Assembly: GCA_922989275.2 (NCBI GenBank)
Contig: OV277858.1
Span: 2,294,001 to 2,358,000 of the forward strand
DNA: 64,000 nt
From: Gari tellinella
Taxonomy: Eukaryota; Mollusca; Bivalvia; Cardiida; Psammobiidae
Reading direction: 5' to 3'
Positions 58,649-64,000 of the stretch are shown in pieces. How positions within the stretch are numbered: position 1 is the stretch's first letter; every line of letters starts with the position of its first letter. The notes under the pieces are model-generated. The model ran no database searches. It was not told the DNA's origin and saw nothing but the letters and a program-made list of their open reading frames with translations. The position numbers and the translations under genes are program-made.

Positions 58649-61382
58649 CACTTTACCGGATAGCAAAAACCCCATAGGCGTATCTGTCAGGGATATAGAT
58701 AAGAGTAATCAGGCTATCTATAGCCAGTATCTGTCTGATACAAGTACACACTCTCACCAATACACCTAATTGGAAATATTGGAAAATTAGTGTGAATTTG
58801 ACGCCTGTCATTTCCAAGCCCTATTAACTGCCTTTTAGCTTAACAATAGCATAATAGTGTAAACGTACCGTTTGAAGAAAATTTAATTCTCTTTCTAACG
58901 GTGTATTTTTCATACAATTTGATGTATGAATAAGTAGAATGCCACTGGGTTAAAACGATACAAGTCAATACATTTCCAATCTTTTTTATAACTGACACTT
59001 AGATTTATGGCACCTGTTATTTTCAAGTCCTTATAACTGCTTGTTTGCTTCACAAAAGCATAGTTGTGTAAATGTAAAGTTTGTAGACAATTAAATTCCC
59101 TTTCTAACGGTGTATTTTTTCATACAATTTGAAGTAGTAATAAGTAGAATGCAATTGGATTAAAACGATACAAGTCAATATAATTCCAATCTTTTTTTAC
59201 TTAGATTTATTTTACTAAGCATATATACCGCACGGAGTAACGATTTTACTGCTGTCTACAATAGAATAGCATTTCCAAAACCTAGATCCAGATCAGACGC
59301 CGAGTAACTCAGAGTCTGATCTGGATCAAAGCATTGATACAGCTCAAATTCTAAGTAACTCGGAGTCTGTTCTGGATCTAAGCATTGGTACAGTTCAGAT
59401 TCTCAGTAACTCGGAATCTGATCTAGATATAAGCATTGATACAGCTTAGATACGTGGTAACTCGGAGTCTAATCTGGATATAAGCATTGATACAGCTCAG
59501 ATACCGAGTATCTCACCAGAATCAGCTATAGTTATTTCTATGTCATTTCAAACGGTGTCGACCCTAATCAGGCGCCGTATTTGAGGAACGGCTGCTAATA
59601 TGAGACTACATAGTTTGCAATACTTGCGTCATGCCTTGCATTTGTCTCTTTTGCATTTATTATGCATTTAGTCAAACTCCAGAATGTACACAAATGCATT
59701 TTTCTCACTTTTTTATTGTTAGATCGAACAGTTTCTGCGTAGACGAGACGCCGAGTAGCTCTCGATCTTATCAAGGTCTTAAACTGTTTTACGCTTCTAG
59801 AACGAATTATTTTTTTCGTATTATAATATAAATTCAGACAGTTTGGATCTCGATCACAATGCTGAGTTACTAGGTGTCGCAACTGTTAGAAATCTATTAC
59901 AATATTTTCTTTCTTGTGAATTCCTAAGCAATTAGTTTGAATATTGATCAGACGCCATGTAGATCGGCACTGCATCAGGATCCAAACTGTTTGACACCTT
60001 AGAATAAATTTAATTACTTCTTATTATAGTTTTACACAAGCGATTTCTATAAAGATGAGACGCCGAGTAGTTCGCGTTCGGATCAAGATCTAAACATATT
60101 TACATTTTTAGAACAAAATGTTCCTTTCATATAAATTCAGACAGCTTGGATCCCGATCACAATGCTGAGTGACTAGGTGTCGGAACTGTTTGATACCTAT
60201 TAGCATATTAGAATTCCTACGCAATTAGTTTTAATATTGATCAGATGCCGTGTAGATCGGCACTGCATCAGGATCCAAACTGTTTGACACCTTAGCAAAT
60301 AAATTTAATTACCTTTTATAATAGTTTTACACAAGCGATTTGGATGAAGATGAGACGCCGAGTAATTCGCCATGTAAACAATATTTAAACAGATTTACAT
60401 TTTATGAAGAAATATTCCTTTCATATAAATTCAGACAGTTTGGATCCCGATCACAATGCTGAGTGACCTGGGCACTGCATCAGGATCCAAACTGTTTGAA
60501 ACCTTAAAATTATTCAATATTTACTTTCATTATAGTTTTACACAAGCAATTTAGATATAGATGCCGAGTAGCTTGATTCTCATCAGGATCAAAAATGCTT
60601 CACAGTTGAGTTTTTCGTTTCATTTGTTCAGTTTGGATCTAGACGAGATGCCGAATTGCGAAATGGGACAGAAAAAAATGTAACATACTGGCAGATGCAA
60701 TTTGCTTGATTGGTTAATTAGTTAATTTATATTTTGATCTACCACCTAGGATTATACTTACTTTTGATGAGCCGAAGGTTTATTACCCCCGAGCCGTGTT
60801 TTTATTACCTCCGCATCCGGTGTGACACAGTGACGCAACGGTCAAGCGGCTTCCCTGTGATATTTGTAGATAGCATGATTGAGGAGCGTGCTCTATGGAA
60901 TTCCGCGATTTCATTGGTCAACTATATTTAGATGTTGGCCTCGGGAACAGCTAGAACCTTTCGTGTGATAATTTATCTGCATATTTCATAAATCGACATA
61001 GATCGTACTTTCCGAAAAGTGACGAGTAGTGCATGCAGTATCATATGCACGTCTTACGGAGATCACCAATCAACTTTAGGTCACACTTACCGACCTAAAT
61101 CTCTTTTTATGCAATTGCTTTGTGTAGCAACCCTATAATTAGATTTGGGATTTCGGAAGATATGTGAACACACTTTAAATGTGTAGACACCCGGACAATA
61201 CAATTTAAGAAGAAGAATGAGATTTTAGCCGTTAAATAGAGGACTCGCTCTAACCCGCACTCATCAGGTAATTAATAAGCCGCGGAAAGCCGCGCTTATC
61301 AGGTAATAGATAAAGTCGCGCTATCACGCGCCCATGAGGGAATAATGAAACACGCGCTGACACGCGCGCATAAGGGATAGGG
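58649..61382. mobile_element. TTAA-flanked non-autonomous transposon, right copy (uninterrupted)
   Basis: TTAA flanks it at 58,645-58,648 and 61,383-61,386. Its ends begin CACTTTACCGGATAGC (left) and, read inward from the right, CCCTATCCCTTATGCGCG. It is the reverse complement of the element at 7,645-17,786 minus that copy's three insertions, giving a native length of 2,734 bp. The interior is rich in imperfect palindromes of the GATCAGACGCCGAG type. It encodes no transposase. A TTAA target plus a CCC-type end suggests piggyBac. Confidence 0.82.
60734..60931 (+). other. Short ORF shared with the left TTAA-element copy
   Basis: A 65-codon frame similar to that at 8,094-8,297, with QRSSGFPVIFVD and MIEERALWNS kept and a 6-bp in-frame length difference. 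No known domain was seen. It may have no coding meaning. Confidence 0.3.
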
Positions 61383-61386
61383 TTAA

Positions 61387-61745
61387 TGCAGTCCTGAGAG
61401 AGCACATCAACCACAGCAACAGTGATTTTTAAATGTCCCTGGGCTTTGGCATCCCGCAGCGTGACACTCGTAATGTAATGAGAATATGTCTTCAGTCTGT
61501 GGCGTATTATATGTGTGTGTGTTGGAGGGGAAGCAGCACTGACTTTTAAATTACTTAAATTTTAGTAATTCGATTTATTTAATCATTATAGCTTCTGTTT
61601 TAGATATGTGAAGCATTTTAGAATTGATTTATAAATTCATTATAGTTCTCTTCATTTTCGTACTGTAGAACACTCATTTGAATTGTAAATCGAAGTCGCT
61701 TAGCTCGAACTATTCGATAGTTCAACACATGATCTGCATTATTCC
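61387..61745. other. Unassigned sequence
   Basis: Nothing recognisable. Confidence 0.4.
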
Positions 61746-61751
61746 ATGCTC

Positions 61752-61838
61752 GGTTCAGTCGAACATACCCATATAACAAAGTTAAAATGTGGCTTAGCCA
61801 CGTTTTAACTTTGAAATACGGGTATGTTCGACTGAACT
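61752..61838. repeat. Long hairpin (about 40-bp arms)
   Basis: GGTTCAGTCGAACATACCC opens the left arm and GGGTATGTTCGACTGAAC closes the right arm. The arms meet at a GTGGCTTAGCCAC-like centre with only a few mismatches. Related single arms occur at 52,391-52,426 and 62,720-62,737. It looks like a small foldback (MITE-like) repeat. Confidence 0.75.
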
Positions 61839-62504
61839 AAGCCACGTTTTAAGGTATTCCAACACTGACGGTAGGGTAATTGTACTATGAAAATGATGTT
61901 ATGATTGGATAATACATGTCATTCCCGTGTCTTGTGTGACATATGAAGGCTTTTCGTCACCTCTTCTCGAAATTATTTGAAATATTGTAAATAGCCTTAC
62001 AGGTAGGAAAATATGCGAGGAAAGACAAATATTCCTTAAAGGTGATTTTTTACCTATTCTTACTAAAAAGACGTGAACATAACAAAATAAAAGTTAGTGT
62101 CCCAATATTTGCATCATATGATGTGAAATATTTAAAAAAAAATTGAACCGTCCTCTTAAAAATATGCAATATTTTTCATACGATTTTACATTATATGACT
62201 TAAAAGGTTGTATGTTTGTACAAAAATGAAAACTTGAACAAAGCAAACCACTTGCTTTTTTTTCATACAATATTACGCAATCTAAATCCAAAATATGATG
62301 ACATTTGGCCGCACCTAACTGGAAAAAATTAACTTTGTCTTCGAAAAAAGAGACCTTGAATACTTTATAAAGACTGAACAATAAATTTGAATTATAATTG
62401 AATATTTTTGCAAGTTAATGTCAGGCGCATTTATAAACATCTAATCATTGATTTAGGAAAAGGTTTTGTTTAAAAAAGATAAATATTTCAAAGAAAAATA
62501 TATT

Positions 62505-62531
62505 GACTCGGTCGGGATTCGAACCCGTGAG
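62505..62531 (-). repeat. tRNA 3'-half-like fragment (possible SINE remnant)
   Basis: The minus strand reads CGGGTTCGAATCCCGACCGA, a perfect-looking box B with a paired T-stem. No box A or cloverleaf could be found at the expected distance, so it is not a tRNA gene. Confidence 0.4.
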
Positions 62532-62774
62532 GGGAAGGCCATGCAAATTTACAAGAGCGAAATTTGCAACATTTAGGACTTCGTTCGGATAATTTCTAAC
62601 AATATTGTCCAGGTTTTTTATGGGACTGTTCGGTATATTCCGTTAAACACGGAAAATGCCGAGATAACACGGAAAAAGGCAATCTTCAGTCTTGGAATTC
62701 CTTAATTTGTAATATATATGGGTATGTTTGACTGAACGGAGTTCGAGATATCGAAATCGACTGTATTTAATACT

Positions 62775-62860
62775 CCGTGTGAAGCATTCTTGAACGCACA
62801 CTTCCTGTGTAAAAAGAGCGCTATATAAATCTGGTATAATAATGATAATAAAGCGAAGCG
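62775..62860 (+). repeat. LINE 3' end (CR1/L2-like signature)
   Basis: GAACGCACACTTCCTGTGTA is followed by AGAGCGCTATATAAATCTGG and a TATAATAATGATAATAA tail. It is the same 3' terminus as the minus-strand copy at 37,468-37,560, here without a body. Confidence 0.78.
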
Positions 62861-64000
62861 TGTGTCCGGTGCCTAAGCTGTTTAGTACTCTCCAATGGTA
62901 ACAAGTAATTATATGTTGTGTACATTCAGAAAAAAATATATTATCAGTTAATAACTAATCAAAACATTTATACATGTAAACCTACATAAAAAATAATACC
63001 AAACAATAGCTGTATGTAAATAAATTAATAACAATACATCAGTGTAAACCAAATCCAACATTAAAATAACCTCGATCAATCAGTAAAATCCGTATGGTGC
63101 CTCTGAAAATAGCTGGTTGCCACATATTCAACCAATATCCTCATACATGTTTAATTTATTACACCGTTTAAAATACTATTTTGATTGTCAACAGTCATGG
63201 ATATGAAGAAAATACAAATATTTCAGCAGAGTGTACCTTAATTTAGGCTGAGGATAAAACATAACACAGAATGTGCCTTTACCTGCTTGAAGGGGTTGTA
63301 TATCTTCAAAACTATATGTAGACCCAGTCAAATGGGGTATTGGGTAAAGTTCACAGATATACTTGGCGCTCATAATTTTATCGCCTAAGTTTGGTATATT
63401 TTATCACGTACTTTACACATGTTATGTTTTTAGTTCACGAATATCAATCAACAGGATAGATTGAGTACAATTTAAAGAGTTTTACATATCCAAATTTTAT
63501 CTAAAACTTTAATGAAAGTAAATAAAAATTTGCAGATATATAAAGAACTCATTAAATTATCTTATGACTTTGTATTAGGAATGACAGTCTTACAGAAACG
63601 AAAGGTCATGTGGTTGCGCAGCTATCACTAGAGCGAGTGTAGGAGGTGTGCTGAGTAAGAAAGCTGTGAACCAATTAGTAAATTCAATGGACAAGCCTTG
63701 TTACGTAATTGACAAAACAATTTTTCGGGTTGACACTAAGCTAAAGTAAACCAAATACTTTGTTGCATTCATGATTGAACACAAATATATTTATAAAACG
63801 GGGTCTTCAAACGTGATGTGTTTGAGAAAGCGGAGGGGAGAGAAGGAATTGGGAGAGACTTAGCATGTGTGTAAACTCTGTTAAGTAATACTTTTAGTAA
63901 TTAGTTCAGTAAAATGTGTCAAAAATCAAGAAAGCACAAAACTACCTGAAAACAAGCTGAGGGCTTGCTCACTGTCGCGTACCTTTTCAGTGCTTCTCGG
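62861..64000. other. Unassigned AT-rich sequence to the window end
   Basis: No gene, RNA or repeat family was recognised. Confidence 0.4.

Noticed and set aside
7645..61382. A single 54-kb element with long terminal inverted repeats enclosing the virus-like genes
   Set aside because: Each arm has its own TTAA and its own pair of ends (7,645/17,786 and 58,649/61,382), and the left insertion has an empty paralogous site at 7,278. The arms are two separate copies of a short transposon in opposite orientation.

Overview
The window looks like repeat-dominated, AT-rich DNA from an animal genome, most likely a marine lophotrochozoan and possibly a bivalve mollusc. The reasons are the mix of tRNA-headed SINEs, CR1/L2-like and other APE-type LINEs, a Ty3/gypsy element, Tc1/mariner remnants, LINE 3' ends carrying the AGCGCTATATAAATCTGG signature, and many TIR or foldback elements with iterated motifs. 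No complete host gene was recognised. Every long reading frame belongs to a mobile element or to a decayed virus-like gene. The taxonomic call is inference and cannot be confirmed without a search.

1-7.6 kb holds a foldback repeat, two fragments that look like the N-terminus of a Tc1 transposase, and a 367-bp tandem duplication. 7,645-17,786 is a TTAA-flanked transposon enlarged by three later insertions: a 1,890-bp TIR element with a CTCAG duplication, a 4,888-bp palindromic element (itself holding a SINE and an RTE-type endonuclease fragment), and an 872-bp Tc1/mariner copy. An almost empty second copy of the same TTAA element lies in opposite orientation at 58,649-61,382 and shows the pre-insertion state of all three.

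19.1-23.8 kb holds the most unusual coding material. A decayed Death-domain-like reading frame is followed by a decayed gene coding for a C2H2 finger, a CAG-encoded linker, an FtsK/HerA-like packaging ATPase and a second zinc finger. A 5'-truncated LINE with an RNase H domain is inserted in that last finger. A 69-codon basic ORF and a CpG-rich stretch follow. Together this resembles a fossil of a DNA-virus or Polinton-like element. 24.7-26.3 kb is a 30-bp minisatellite.

27.7-33.4 kb is a minus-strand Ty3/gypsy element with only two nonsense codons and one frameshift. 36.2-37.4 kb is an element bounded by CGGATATCC iterons. 37.5-44.2 kb is a nested pair: a plus-strand APE LINE sits inside the 3' UTR of a minus-strand CR1/L2-like LINE. 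44.66-48.79 kb is a TIR element carrying nine copies of an AAAAGGGCTCA motif. 50.10-50.98 kb is an element built from TCAACGTTGA palindromes. 52.5-52.8 kb is a tRNA-derived SINE. 54.5-56.3 kb carries palindrome-bearing units related to those in the TTAA elements and in the LINE 3' region. 57.0-58.6 kb is a second CR1/L2-like copy that ends where the right TTAA element begins. The remainder is unassigned AT-rich sequence.
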